This document shows, one piece after another, positions 56,174 through 64,000 of a stretch of 64,000 bases of DNA. The notes beneath the pieces are model-generated. The model saw only the letters and a program-made list of their open reading frames with translations. It was not told where the DNA came from and did no database searches. Within the stretch, counting starts at the first letter, position 1. Every line of letters starts with the position of its first letter. Origin of the DNA: Posidonia oceanica (taxonomy: Eukaryota > Streptophyta > Magnoliopsida > Alismatales > Posidoniaceae); assembly GCA_037176725.1 (NCBI GenBank), contig JAZBRS010000023.1, positions 27,523,001 through 27,587,000 of the forward strand. The letters are read 5' to 3'. The position numbers and the translations under genes were made by a program.

Positions 56174-57631
56174 TATGCTGGTTGCAGAAGACAGGCTGAT
56201 TACTGCAAGGCTTGAAGGTACCTGCTATCAATAAACAGTTAGATCTCGCAGGTATGTAATCACTGACAGCAAGCAAAAACTGAGACTGAAAATGTAGTTC
56301 CAATATGCATCTTGAGCACTGATAAGCAGGGGGATTCTGCAGCAGCCTTGCGGACACGGGGGCGAAGGTTGGTAGGAAATCTGGACCAGCGCAGCTTGAG
56401 TGTCGTCGATGTGCCTCTGCTGGGGAGAAGTACTGCCTCAGGGCCTGAGCGTGTTGCAGAGCGGAGAGATTGGCGGAAGGGGAAAGGAAAGAAAGAAGAT
56501 GCATGAATGCAAGATGCTAGTGATATGCTTATGAGGATGAATATTATTGGATGAATAAGTATGTTTGAATGGATGGGTATGCTTGGGTGGATGCTTGAGT
56601 GCCCTCAGCGTACGGAGTGCTTTGGCGCCTGTTGCAGAGGAAGGGAGTGGTCCTTGACTCACTGGGTCCTACTCAGACTCTCGGCTTATTGGTGGCGCTC
56701 CGGAACAGGTTGTTGGCATTATACAGGTGGTGATATGGTGAGGACAGGCTACTGGCTGCACTCTCAGGACCTACACCTATTCTTTCAGCTCTCTTTTTTT
56801 TGAAAGGTTTCTCCCTCATAGGTATGCAGTCTTTCTCTGCCCCTAGCTAGGAGAAGGTATGTATTTGCTCTTGGGAGGATGTGGTAGACCCCTTTTTCAG
56901 GCTTGACATGCTGGGGATCTCTAGTAAAGTATGGGGGATAACGGTGCCTTGTGTTTTTTTGGGCTACCTTTGCCTTTTTCTTCTTCTTCTTTTTTTTTTT
57001 TTTTTTTGTTTTGCTTGCTTTTCTCCTTTTTTTGTTTTTGTTTTTGTTCCATCTCTTTTTTCTTTTTTTTTTGCTTGGTTTTTTTTTCTCTTCTTTTTTT
57101 TTCAGGCTTTTGCTATCCCCATTCTGGTGGCAAAAGAAGGGGGCTTGAATTGTAATGGATTTAGGCTTTGGGTCTGCTGTGTGATGGGTAGAAGGAGCAG
57201 GGTTAGACTGCACACCCCTATCTCTAGGGCGGCTTCTGTCTTCGTCTTCTGTTCCTTGGAGGTGCCCAAACCTAGATGTCTATTCTCACTTTTTCCAAGC
57301 TCACAACCTAACATTTTTTCTCCCTCAGAGGTGACAGTCCTTATGAGATTGGGCAGTTCGCCTGTCCTTATTGGTGGTGGCTCCCTCACTTACTAAGACA
57401 TCTAAGTAGTGCCAGGTGAGGCAGGGTGACTCTTTCCAGAGCAGGCAAGCACTTCCGGTTGTCATCACCAGGCAGAAGATGCGATGTTTGAGAGGATGAC
57501 GATGATAATTTGAAAAGAAAGAATGCAAGAGTTGAAAGGATGACGATGATGATTTGAAGTAGAGTTGAAGCAAGAAGGCGAGAATGCAAGTGCAGGTGGG
57601 AGAAGGGCATCTGCAACGGGGCTGCTTTCGG
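56174..57631 (-). other. Inter-ORF region between integrase and extra ORF of D
   Basis: Non-coding, patches conserved with H 11528-13039. It contains a polypyrimidine-CAG acceptor-like site just before the ATG (CAG at 56178-56180 on the + strand complement), a GTGAGT donor-like site near 56660, and the A/G-rich tract. No separate gene. Confidence 0.5.
56974..57103 (-). repeat. A/G-rich tract between pol and extra ORF of D
   Basis: About 130 nt of nearly pure A/G in the sense of the element (T/C on +), the counterpart of H 12293-12384. It is interrupted by short CTTTTTTTTTTT-type repeats. It resembles an internal purine tract. Confidence 0.7.
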
Positions 57632-59941
57632 CTACTGATAGTATTTCTTCAGATAGCAGAGGTTGACGGGCTCAGACTGCTCGACCTGGTCCATATCCTC
57701 AAGGGTTACAGCGCCTCCCGAAAAGATCTGCTTGACCACAAAGGGGCCACGCCAATTGGGTCGGAATTTCCCTCGACCGTCAGGCAAATGAATGGCGTGC
57801 AAGACAAGGTCCCCTGGCTGGAAACTTCTGGGCTGGACCTTCTTCGAGAATGCTCTGGCCATCCGCTTCTGATAGCAGCGAGCGTTGTGCATGGCTTGCA
57901 ATCTGCGCTCATCAATCAGGTTCAGTTGGACGCAGCGGTCTTCGACCCATTCTGCTCCTTCCAACTCAGTTTCCCGCAAGATCCGCAGAGAGGGGATTTC
58001 CACTTCAACAGGTAACACCGCTTCCATGCCGTACACCAGAAAGTACGGGGTGGCTCCTGTAGAGGTCCGGATTGATGTCCGGTATGCCCAGAGTGCGTAT
58101 GGGAGCTTGTCGTGCCAATCCTTGTGGATTTCTGCCATTTTCTTCAGGATCTTGACAATGTTCTTGTTTGCAGATTCCACTGCTCCGTTCATCTGAGGCC
58201 GATAGGGCGAGGATCGATGGTGCTTGATCTTGAGACTTTGCAGGTATTCTTCGATCCTTTTGGCAATGAAGTTTGAGCCGTTATCAGAGATGACAGAGTG
58301 CGGGACCCCATATCGGGCAACAATATTGTTTCTGATAAATTTTTCTGTTGCCGCAGCGGTGACTGTCCTGTAAGAGGCTGCTTCCACCCACTTGGTAAAG
58401 TAATCGATCGCTACCAGAATGTAACGATGACCATTTGAAGCAGCAGGGTGGATGGCGCCAATGACATCGATCCCCCAGATGGAGAAAGGCCATGGCGAAG
58501 ACATGTTGTGCAGCTGATGTGGAGGGGCCTTGATGAAGTTACCATGGATTTGACAGTTGTGGCATCTACGTACGAACCGGCAGCAGTCGGCTTCCATGGT
58601 CTGCCAGAAATAACCTTGCAGCATGATCTTCTTGGCCAGGAGGACGCCGTTCATGTGCGGGCCACAGGTCCCCGCATGCACTTGAAGCATCAGCGTGTCA
58701 GCCTCCGATTTGTTCAGGCAGCGTAGTAGCATCTGATTGTTTGACCTTCTGTACAGCTGTCCGGCCCCTAGCACATACTTTGACGCCAGACGCGCCAAAG
58801 TCCTTTTGTCTGTTGCCGTGGTATCAGGAGGAAAGCTACCAGACTCTAGGAAGGATTTTATGTCTTGATACCAGGGCTGCCCCTCTGCGGGATCCGCTTC
58901 CTCTATGCTCATGCAGTATGCAGGCTGTTCAATGCCAGTGACTGATACATCCACAGTGCTGTCTTCTGAAATGGTGAGCCAGGATGCCAGAGTTGCTAGT
59001 GCGTCTGCATACGCGTTCTTTGCTCTGTTCAGGTACATGAAGCGGATGCTCTTGAATTTTTCCATCAGCCTCAGCAGGTGTTCGTGATACGGCACAAGCT
59101 TGGGATCTTTTGTCTTCCAATCGCCGTTCACTTGAGAAATCACCAGCATGGCATCGCCATGCACATGCAGCTTCTGCGCCTCATGCTCGAGGGCGACTTT
59201 CAACCCTAGGATGTACGCTTCGTATTCTGCTTCGTTGTTTGTGCAGGTGAAAGTCAGCTTCCTTGCGAAAGGAGTCATCTGTCCTTGGGGCGTGGTTAGC
59301 ACTGCGCCTACGCCTCGGCCGTTCTTGTTGACTGCACCATCAAAGTAGAGCTGCCATTCCTCTGCTTCTTCAGGATCTTTCTGCTCAGAGTCCTCCATTG
59401 CAAAAAGAATGTCTTCATCAGGGAACTGTGTCTGGAGGGGTTGGTATTCAGGCAGAGGGAGGTCAGCAAGATGGTCTGCCATTGCTTGACCCTTCATGGA
59501 CTTCTGTGTGACAAAGGTGATGTCGTACTGAGACAATAACACCTGCCACTTAGCACATCTGCCCACCATGGCCGGCTTCTGAAAGAGGAATTTGATGGGA
59601 TCATGCCGGCATAAGAGCTGCACTGGGTATGCCATCAAGTAGTGCCTCAGCTTCTGTGTAGCCCAGACAAGTGACAAGCAAGTCTTCTCTAGTGTACTGT
59701 ACCTGGCTTCGCATTCATTAAATTTCTTGCTCAGGTAGTAGATGGCGCGCTCCTTTCTACCAGATTCGTCATGTTGGCCCAAGACGGCGCCCATGGAATG
59801 CTGCGTGGTAGAAAGGTAGAGAAGCAAGGGTCTCCCTGGCGTAGGCGGGACCAGGACAGGAGGCTTGATCAACAGCTGCTTGATCTTGGCAAATGCAGCC
59901 TGACACTCCTCGCTCCAGTGAATCTGCGCATTCTTCTTCAA
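57632..59941 (-). CDS. D pol second half: first RNase H, archaeal-type RNase H, integrase
   Basis: 769 open codons after a frameshift. Residues about 1-180 hold the classic RT-linked RNase H (LLLYLSTTQHSMGAVL, RAIYYLSKKFNECE, YLMAYPVQLLCRHDPI), degenerate in its acid residues. Residues about 195-330 hold a second RNase H with FDGA (D near 200), NNEAEYEA, HGDAMLVISQV and NAYADALATL, the archaeal-type domain typical of the Tat clade. Integrase follows: HAGTCGPH..CHNC zinc finger (about 424-465), then D-x60-D-x35-E with WGIDVIG, ISDNGSNF and MNGAVESANK (about 492, 553, 589). A C-terminal WRGPFVV module (GPF/Y type) follows, with no chromodomain. It ends YLKKYYQ at 57632. The catalytic sets of integrase and second RNase H look complete. 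Confidence 0.9.
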   Translation of the reverse strand: MKKNAQIHWSEECQAAFAKIKQLLIKPPVLVPPTPGRPLLLYLSTTQHSMGAVLGQHDESGRKERAIYYLSKKFNECEARYSTLEKTCLSLVWATQKLRHYLMAYPVQLLCRHDPIKFLFQKPAMVGRCAKWQVLLSQYDITFVTQKSMKGQAMADHLADLPLPEYQPLQTQFPDEDILFAMEDSEQKDPEEAEEWQLYFDGAVNKNGRGVGAVLTTPQGQMTPFARKLTFTCTNNEAEYEAYILGLKVALEHEAQKLHVHGDAMLVISQVNGDWKTKDPKLVPYHEHLLRLMEKFKSIRFMYLNRAKNAYADALATLASWLTISEDSTVDVSVTGIEQPAYCMSIEEADPAEGQPWYQDIKSFLESGSFPPDTTATDKRTLARLASKYVLGAGQLYRRSNNQMLLRCLNKSEADTLMLQVHAGTCGPHMNGVLLAKKIMLQGYFWQTMEADCCRFVRRCHNCQIHGNFIKAPPHQLHNMSSPWPFSIWGIDVIGAIHPAASNGHRYILVAIDYFTKWVEAASYRTVTAAATEKFIRNNIVARYGVPHSVISDNGSNFIAKRIEEYLQSLKIKHHRSSPYRPQMNGAVESANKNIVKILKKMAEIHKDWHDKLPYALWAYRTSIRTSTGATPYFLVYGMEAVLPVEVEIPSLRILRETELEGAEWVEDRCVQLNLIDERRLQAMHNARCYQKRMARAFSKKVQPRSFQPGDLVLHAIHLPDGRGKFRPNWRGPFVVKQIFSGGAVTLEDMDQVEQSEPVNLCYLKKYYQ

Positions 59942-62900
59942 GAGCTTGAATATGGGTTCACAGATGGGCGTAAGCTGTGCAATGAAGCGACTGATATATT
60001 GTAAACGCCCAAGCAGACTTCTGACTTCTTTTTCAGTCCTGGGGGTGGCATGTCCACGATGGCTTGTGCTTTCAATGGGTCCACCTCAATCCCCCTTTGG
60101 CTAACAATGTAGCCGAGCAATTTGCCAGAAGATACCCCGAATACGCATTTCTTGGGATTCAAGCGCAGCTTGTACTTCCGTAGACGGTCAAAGAGCTTTC
60201 TGAGACAGGCAAGATGATCCTCGGGCTCTTTGGTTTTGGCAATCATATCGTCTACATAGACCTCCACTTCTTGGTGCATGAGGTCGTGGAATAGCGCAGT
60301 CATGGCCCTCTGATAGGTTGCACCAGCATTCTTCAGGCCGAACGGCATGACTTGGTAGCAGAAGACTCCCCAAGGGGTGATGAATGAAGTCTTTTCCATG
60401 TCCTCTTCTGCCATCTTGATCTGATTGTATCCAGAGAAGCCGTCCATGAAGGAGAGCATTTTGTGGCCCGCTGTATTGTCGACTAGGACGTCAATGTGGG
60501 GCAATGGAAAGTCATCCTTGGGACTCGCCTTGTTCAGGTCCCTGTAGTCGATGCAGATCCGGATTCGGCCATCTTTCTTGGGCACAGGTACAATGTTTGC
60601 CAGCCATTCAGGATAAAGAACGACCTTCAGAAAGTTGACTCCAAGCTGCTTCATTATCTCTTCTTTGATCATAAGCAGCCACTGCGGTCGCCATCTTCTT
60701 AGCTTCTGCTTTACTGGCTTAGCATCTGGATTTAATGGCAGATTGTGCACCACTATCTCTATGTCAAGGCCGACCATATCTTCATAACTCCAGGCGAAGA
60801 CATCCGCATATTCTTTCAGGAATGCGATGAATTCTGCTCGAGCCTGGGCGGACAGCTGGGCGCTGATGCAAACTTCTCTGACTTCCTTAGCTGTGCCAAT
60901 GTTAACAACCTCCGTTTCTTCTTCAACATGGAGGTTGGGGCCTTCTGGGTCGTCGTCATAGGGCCGGAACTCGGGCAAAGGTTTGTCAGTCTCATCCATG
61001 CCCGTATCATCCTCTTCTCCATAAGCAACAAGTTCTGAGAGGATCTCTTTCTCAAAAGAGGGACTTGTGATGTCGAAAGAGTGCATGTGTTTCGCTGCTT
61101 GGCCCTGGTGACGTTTCAGGATGGTCACGCTTACTCGAGTATTCTTGTAGCCTCGGTGCGCGACCTCCGTCCCAGCAACTCCTTCTGCTATTTGCTCTGG
61201 CCTGACTGACTCTGCTGAGTGCTCTGCTGATTCTGATGAGGGCTCAACTGACTCTGCTGCTGATACTGCTGACTGCTCTGCCAACTGTGCTGCTGAGGCT
61301 GCTGAGGCATTCTGCTCTGCTGCTACTGCATCTACTGCTGATGCTCCCCCCTCTGGGTCTTCTAGTGTGCTCGTGGAGGACATGCCGGACTGGCAGCTGA
61401 TCTGGTTACTGCCGCTCGATGCATTGCTCAGGTGAGGCATGGGTTGCACAAACCACCTAGACCCGCCTTCTGGTTGAAGAGTGATGAGCTCATCTGGTCT
61501 AGGGGAGTCCAGCGCTGCTGAGTCTTCTAGGACCATGATAGAAGCATGGTCCTCTTGCAGAGGAGGATCCGTAACTACAGCTTTTCCTTTCCTTTCTGCA
61601 GCTTGATGGTCTGCCAGGTCTTCTGCTATCGACTTGATCTGTTCTTGATAAAGCAATTCTAGGTCGGACATCCAAGAATCGACCTGGGCTTCTATCGCCA
61701 CTCCTTCTTCTTCGTCTGAGGGGGAGTCGACGTAGTAGGCGCCGGGGGCCTGCGGCACTGGCCCGGCTGCAAGATGGATCGCCGCCCTTGGAGTCTGCAT
61801 GATCTGGTTCACGGGCACGTCCGCTGATGGCAGTTCAGATGTAGAAGGCCCAAATAGATAGGCCAGCGGTGTTACTGATGAATAAGCTTCCAGGGTCACT
61901 GTCGGAGAGTAAGCAGGGGTGCTCTTCATAGGGCTCAAGGGCCCGGAGAGTGTAGTGCTCAGTTGGCCTTTTGTATCGGGCCGTAACTGAGAGAGCGCAG
62001 CCTCTGACGCCATAGGGTCTTGCCATGAGAGCCACTGTTGGTCGTCAGGAGAATGCGGAGCGAACTGCACCAGCTGCATTCCTGAAGATGATGCTGAAGG
62101 AGCGGGCTGGGCCACGCTGCTGACTGAGTTGATAGACTGCCCCTCCAGAGATGGGGGCAGTGGCACTGATGTGTCTGTGACCGCTGGTAGCATACTTGGT
62201 TCTGCCAAGAGGAGTGTCTCCGACTCCTGCACTGCTGTTGACTGTTCTTGGAGAACTGGTGTGGCTGCAAAAGGATGAGAACTTGCATCTGCCACAGGTC
62301 CTGCTGAGCTGCCTGCTGTTTCTGCCAGAGGGGGAGCTAAATAAACTGACTGTGGGGCCTCTGCTCTGACCACTGTTTCTGCTGAGTTGATTGGGACTGC
62401 CTCTGTTGCATCAGACTGCTCCTCATCCGAGTAGTAGTCCTCAATACACACCCAATCCTCTACCGGCGCTGTGGCTTGGTGGTCGGTTGATCCCAGAATT
62501 CCTGCACTGGTAAAGTTAGTGAGGTCTCTGGGGATGGCTGGCGCACGATCTTTGAGATGGAAGCAGTGATCTTCGTTGAGCTTTGGTTCGTAGCCGAGAC
62601 CTTCAGACTTCCTTCGCTCCACTGCTACGATCGGCTCCGCGATCCCTTGGCCGTGACGCCCGAGTGGCGTACCCTTTGTGTAACCCCACCTGTGACATAC
62701 ATTCTCGACCATTCGAAAGGGGTTGCTGTGAACGGTCAAGGAGTTGACACGTTCAAGATCAGGAACGAAGTTAACTGGCTCGCACCGGTTAACGCGATAG
62801 AGGGCTTCAGAAGTCTTGGGGTCAAACGGGATGGATTGCGAAGACACGGGAGAGACTACTTCAATCTGCTCCTTCTCAAAGTTCTCCGCCATGACGACGA

Positions 62901-63993
62901 TGACATCATCGCCACGACGGTACTTTATCATTCGATGGAGGGTCGAAGGAAGGACCTGATGCTTGTGGAGCCAAGGGCGCCCAAGCAGAAGATTGAAGTT
63001 AGGCTTCAAGTCGACGACATAGAATTCTACGTCGAAGACGATCGGACCGATAGCCAGAGGGATAATCAGAATCCCTAGAGCGTCATGGTGAGTATTGTCA
63101 AAAGCAGTCATTCCCTTCACGGCTGGCGTGATATCCTCGGCTTTGAATCCGAGCTTGGTTGCTGTACGCAAGGGGCAGACGTTAAGGCCTGACCCGTTAT
63201 CAACCAGTGTTAGGGGAATGCGAAAGTTTTTGAACTGCACCGTGACGAATAGGGGCTGGTTGTGATTAATCCCTGCCGGTGGCAGCTCATCACTCGTAAA
63301 AGAGATGACCTGGGGCTCCGCGATTAACCCAACCATGCTCTCCAAGGCAGAAGGCTCAATGGACTGGGACACACGAGCAGCCTGGAACACGCGAAGAAAA
63401 ACCTCGCGGTGCTCGGCAGAAGTGTGGATCAAATCCCAGATGGAGATGTCGGCTTTAACCTTCTTAAGCTGGGAGGTTAGGTTTGCTCTAGGTTGGCTTC
63501 TCCTAGCAGCTGGAGGGGTGATTCTAGTAGGTTCTACAGGGGTGGTGACAGGAAGCTGGGTTACTACAGGTTGGCTAGGGATTTGGCTAGCTACAGGCTG
63601 ATCCGGGGTTGGATCTGCTAAGGGTTGGCCTGAGGGTGGGGGTATAACAGGTCCAGGGTGAGTTGGCCTAGTTGCCTGTGCTGGGGGCCTATAAACCCTC
63701 CCCGATCGCGTTACTTCCGCGCACATTTCTGTGGCATAGCTGTAAGGGACGCGATGGGTGTCTAGGGTCGAATCAATGACGACTGGAGCATGTGCTGCGA
63801 GCACAGGAGGGGTTACAGGGGGACCTACAGGATGTTGAGGTCTATCTAGTGGGTATGGTTGTTGGGGTGGGAAGGCTAGGGCAGGTTGAGGTCTGCCTAG
63901 AAGGTGTAGCTGAGGTCGCCCTAAAAGGTGGATGGGAGAACTAGGCTGGGCTCTGGCTAAGAGGTGTACAGGAGATTGAGCCTGAGGGAGCAC
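59938..63993 (-). CDS. D gag tail, protease, G-patch, linker, reverse transcriptase
   Basis: 1351 open codons, partial: it continues beyond the right edge. Residues 1-170 are a Pro/Gln-rich gag tail. A retropepsin lies around 265 with TLVDNGSGLNVCPL (catalytic loop D-N-G) and later LLLGRPWLHKHQV. A G-patch-like segment lies at about 434-470 (YTKGTPLGRHGQG, RRKSEGLGYEP). A long Ser/Ala/Pro/Glu-rich linker (500-980) is followed by an acidic stretch. RT lies at about 1105-1320 with IPDYRDLNKAS-like CIDYRDLNKAS, FPLPHIDVLVD, FGLKNAGATYQ and YVDD near 1246. The last 40 codons are out of frame because one base is missing in the CCACCCCC run (about 60046); the next ORF restores the frame. Ogre-type elements may use splicing here, but this is a simple 1-nt deletion. 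Confidence 0.9.
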   Translation of the reverse strand: MLPQAQSPVHLLARAQPSSPIHLLGRPQLHLLGRPQPALAFPPQQPYPLDRPQHPVGPPVTPPVLAAHAPVVIDSTLDTHRVPYSYATEMCAEVTRSGRVYRPPAQATRPTHPGPVIPPPSGQPLADPTPDQPVASQIPSQPVVTQLPVTTPVEPTRITPPAARRSQPRANLTSQLKKVKADISIWDLIHTSAEHREVFLRVFQAARVSQSIEPSALESMVGLIAEPQVISFTSDELPPAGINHNQPLFVTVQFKNFRIPLTLVDNGSGLNVCPLRTATKLGFKAEDITPAVKGMTAFDNTHHDALGILIIPLAIGPIVFDVEFYVVDLKPNFNLLLGRPWLHKHQVLPSTLHRMIKYRRGDDVIVVMAENFEKEQIEVVSPVSSQSIPFDPKTSEALYRVNRCEPVNFVPDLERVNSLTVHSNPFRMVENVCHRWGYTKGTPLGRHGQGIAEPIVAVERRKSEGLGYEPKLNEDHCFHLKDRAPAIPRDLTNFTSAGILGSTDHQATAPVEDWVCIEDYYSDEEQSDATEAVPINSAETVVRAEAPQSVYLAPPLAETAGSSAGPVADASSHPFAATPVLQEQSTAVQESETLLLAEPSMLPAVTDTSVPLPPSLEGQSINSVSSVAQPAPSASSSGMQLVQFAPHSPDDQQWLSWQDPMASEAALSQLRPDTKGQLSTTLSGPLSPMKSTPAYSPTVTLEAYSSVTPLAYLFGPSTSELPSADVPVNQIMQTPRAAIHLAAGPVPQAPGAYYVDSPSDEEEGVAIEAQVDSWMSDLELLYQEQIKSIAEDLADHQAAERKGKAVVTDPPLQEDHASIMVLEDSAALDSPRPDELITLQPEGGSRWFVQPMPHLSNASSGSNQISCQSGMSSTSTLEDPEGGASAVDAVAAEQNASAASAAQLAEQSAVSAAESVEPSSESAEHSAESVRPEQIAEGVAGTEVAHRGYKNTRVSVTILKRHQGQAAKHMHSFDITSPSFEKEILSELVAYGEEDDTGMDETDKPLPEFRPYDDDPEGPNLHVEEETEVVNIGTAKEVREVCISAQLSAQARAEFIAFLKEYADVFAWSYEDMVGLDIEIVVHNLPLNPDAKPVKQKLRRWRPQWLLMIKEEIMKQLGVNFLKVVLYPEWLANIVPVPKKDGRIRICIDYRDLNKASPKDDFPLPHIDVLVDNTAGHKMLSFMDGFSGYNQIKMAEEDMEKTSFITPWGVFCYQVMPFGLKNAGATYQRAMTALFHDLMHQEVEVYVDDMIAKTKEPEDHLACLRKLFDRLRKYKLRLNPKKCVFGVSSGKLLGYIVSQRGIEVDPLKAQAIVDMPPPGLKKKSEVCLGVYNISVASLHSLRPSVNPYSSS

Positions 63994-64000
63994 GGTGGGG

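Larger units (their letters stand above)
45955..64000 (-). mobile_element. Element D: best preserved Tat/Ogre-type element (3' LTR to gag tail)
   Basis: On the - strand, from right to left: gag tail/PR/G-patch/RT (63993-59938), RNase H/IN (59941-57632), spacer, extra DUF7745-like ORF (56173-54973), 3' UTR with four repeat fields and hairpins (54960-51785), PPT, 3' LTR (51763-45955). Its 5' LTR, leader and gag N-terminus lie right of the window. It is inserted in the B-type element; the left 5 bp are GATGG. The pol is open except for one 1-nt deletion, so it is much younger than H. Confidence 0.9.

Overview
The window is plant nuclear heterochromatin made almost entirely of nested LTR retrotransposons. 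I see no convincing host gene, no tRNA or rRNA gene, and no bacterial-type operon. The organism is an angiosperm, probably a eudicot with a large genome, but I cannot name the species. This rests on Tat/Ogre-type Ty3/gypsy polyproteins with a VDNGSG protease and two RNase H domains, LTRs of 1.5-5.8 kb, a tRNA-Arg primer binding site, and tandem repeats in the 3' UTRs.

Layout. (1) Position 1-445 and 3756-5486: remains of an old + strand gypsy element (X) with a gag tail and two protease-like modules. It is split by a solo LTR (A, 446-3755, -). (2) 5487-37028: a decayed - strand Tat element (H) inserted in X. It reads from right to left as gag, PR, G-patch, RT, RNase H, integrase, an extra DUF7745/plant-mobile-domain-like ORF, a tandem-repeat 3' UTR, a PPT and a 3' LTR. 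(3) 15038-29469: a complete + strand LTR element (called T here) inserted in H's pol at the RNase H. It has 3.3 kb LTRs, a PBS, a PPT and a degenerate gag but no pol, so it is a TR-GAG-like non-autonomous element. (4) 32649-34181: a solo LTR (B type, +) in H with a perfect 5-bp target duplication. (5) 37029-38837 plus 44463-45954: the 3' LTR and probable 3' UTR of a - strand B-type element inserted in H's gag. It is split by a 5.6 kb solo LTR (C, 38838-44462, +) with a perfect target duplication. (6) 45955-64000: the 3' part of the best preserved element (D, -), with a 5.8 kb 3' LTR, a repeat-rich 3' UTR, hairpins, the extra ORF, and a pol that is open apart from one 1-nt frameshift. It runs off the right edge inside gag. 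The nesting is four deep: X contains H, H contains B, and B contains C and D.

How the parts work together. Gag, PR, RT, dual RNase H and integrase make up the copy-and-paste machinery. T lacks pol and would depend on enzymes made by relatives such as D or H. H and D both keep an unusual cassette 3' of integrase: a purine-rich spacer, a candidate 3' splice site directly before an ATG, a captured DUF7745-like ORF, a hairpin that covaries between copies, and a fast-evolving tandem-repeat 3' UTR. This cassette, a conserved stem-loop block in six LTRs, and a PBS look-alike inside the LTRs are the most interesting signals in the window.
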